DNA of 14,036 nt, from the NCBI GenBank assembly GCA_022402405.1, contig JAKRSG010000197.1, positions 1-14,036 on the forward strand. Direction: 5' to 3'. The translations under genes and the position numbers were made by a program. Shown here piece by piece: positions 13,836 through 14,036 of this stretch (position 1 is the stretch's first letter; each line of letters opens with the position of its first letter). The stretch is from Bacteroidia bacterium (GTDB taxonomy: Bacteria > Bacteroidota > Bacteroidia > UKL13-3). A model generated the notes under the pieces. That model made no database searches. It had not been told where the DNA came from and saw only the letters and a program-made list of their open reading frames with translations.

Positions 13836-13858
13836 ACAATTTTGCTTACTCCCATTTT
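13823..13858. terminator. Bidirectional terminator between convergent genes
   Basis: AAAATGGGAGTAA (13823-13835) pairs perfectly over 13 bases with TTACTCCCATTTT (13846-13858), with a 10-base loop. The left arm includes the stop codon of the upstream gene. A-rich sequence on the left and T-rich on the right make it suitable for both strands, so it also serves icd, which ends 23 bases further on. Confidence 0.85.
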
Positions 13859-13880
13859 ATATGATTATTTTCTTTGGTAA

Positions 13881-14036
13881 TTATTTGCCTAATCTGGCCT
13901 TTAAACCTTGATCTAGAGCTTCTAAAAACTCTTCGGTATACAAATAATGTTCGCCATGATTTACTTTGTTGCCATGGATACAAACGGCCAAATCTTTGGT
14001 CATTTTACCACTTTCTACGGTAGCTACACAAACTTC
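13881..14036 (-). CDS. icd: NADP-dependent isocitrate dehydrogenase, C-terminal fragment
   Basis: The last 51 codons of a minus-strand gene run off the right edge of the window; the start lies outside. The translation contains TVESGKMTKDLAVCIHG and then HYLYTEEFLEAL near the end, which matches the C-terminus of the eukaryotic-type (subfamily II, about 400-aa) NADP-isocitrate dehydrogenases such as IDH1/IDP. The ESGKMTKDLA segment lies in the region that contacts the partner subunit and cofactor in that family. The enzyme oxidises isocitrate to 2-oxoglutarate in the TCA cycle and makes NADPH. The fragment is short but highly characteristic. It stops at TAA 13883-13881 and converges with the membrane protein gene across a shared terminator. 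Confidence 0.9.
   Translation of the reverse strand, partial: EVCVATVESGKMTKDLAVCIHGNKVNHGEHYLYTEEFLEALDQGLKARLGK

Noticed and set aside
1..14036. Defence system, CRISPR array, prophage or toxin-antitoxin locus
   Set aside because: No spaced direct repeats, cas-like genes, phage structural genes, integrase or toxin-antitoxin pair were seen. The small DUF2200 and DUF2007 genes sit in ordinary operons and have no toxin features.

Overview
The window reads as chromosomal DNA of a member of the Bacteroidota. The basis is an AT-rich composition, weak Shine-Dalgarno signals, several copies of the phylum's TAnnTTTG -7 promoter box, a subtilase with a type IX secretion (T9SS) sorting domain, a DUF2007 protein next to cdsA, and the short form of phosphatidylserine decarboxylase. 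The order within the phylum cannot be fixed from the sequence alone. No tRNA, rRNA, CRISPR array, transposase or phage gene was found.

Layout. (1) 1-637: the 3' part of an alpha/beta hydrolase gene that runs in from the left edge. (2) 634-3865, minus strand: a TehB-like methyltransferase, a DUF2200 protein and a secreted subtilase. (3) 3866-4070: a divergent intergenic region with a cluster of inverted AATTATGAAT repeats and a promoter on each side. (4) 4071-7217, plus strand: an unusual cysteine-containing protein with nitronate-monooxygenase-like signatures, followed closely by an exported alpha/beta hydrolase. (5) 7214-8209, minus strand: a DusB-type tRNA-dihydrouridine synthase starting at GTG. 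(6) 8263-10221, plus strand: a tight operon of a CPBP membrane protease, a DUF2007 protein and CdsA. (7) 10366-12733: glutamate dehydrogenase with its own promoter and terminator, phosphatidylserine decarboxylase, and a small exported Lys/Cys-rich protein ending at a textbook terminator. (8) 12789-13163: no gene, but a composite palindromic repeat element. (9) 13164-13835: a membrane protein with a soluble C-terminal domain. (10) 13881-14036, minus strand: the 3' end of a eukaryotic-type NADP-isocitrate dehydrogenase gene.

How the genes relate. CdsA and phosphatidylserine decarboxylase are the CDP-diacylglycerol and phosphatidylethanolamine steps of membrane lipid synthesis, and here glutamate dehydrogenase lies between them. 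Glutamate dehydrogenase and isocitrate dehydrogenase are linked through 2-oxoglutarate, but they lie on opposite strands and are not an operon. Most of the window is ordinary housekeeping and accessory sequence. The parts most worth a second look are the 4071-5861 protein, the palindromic element at 12811-13037, and the promoters placed almost on top of the start codons.
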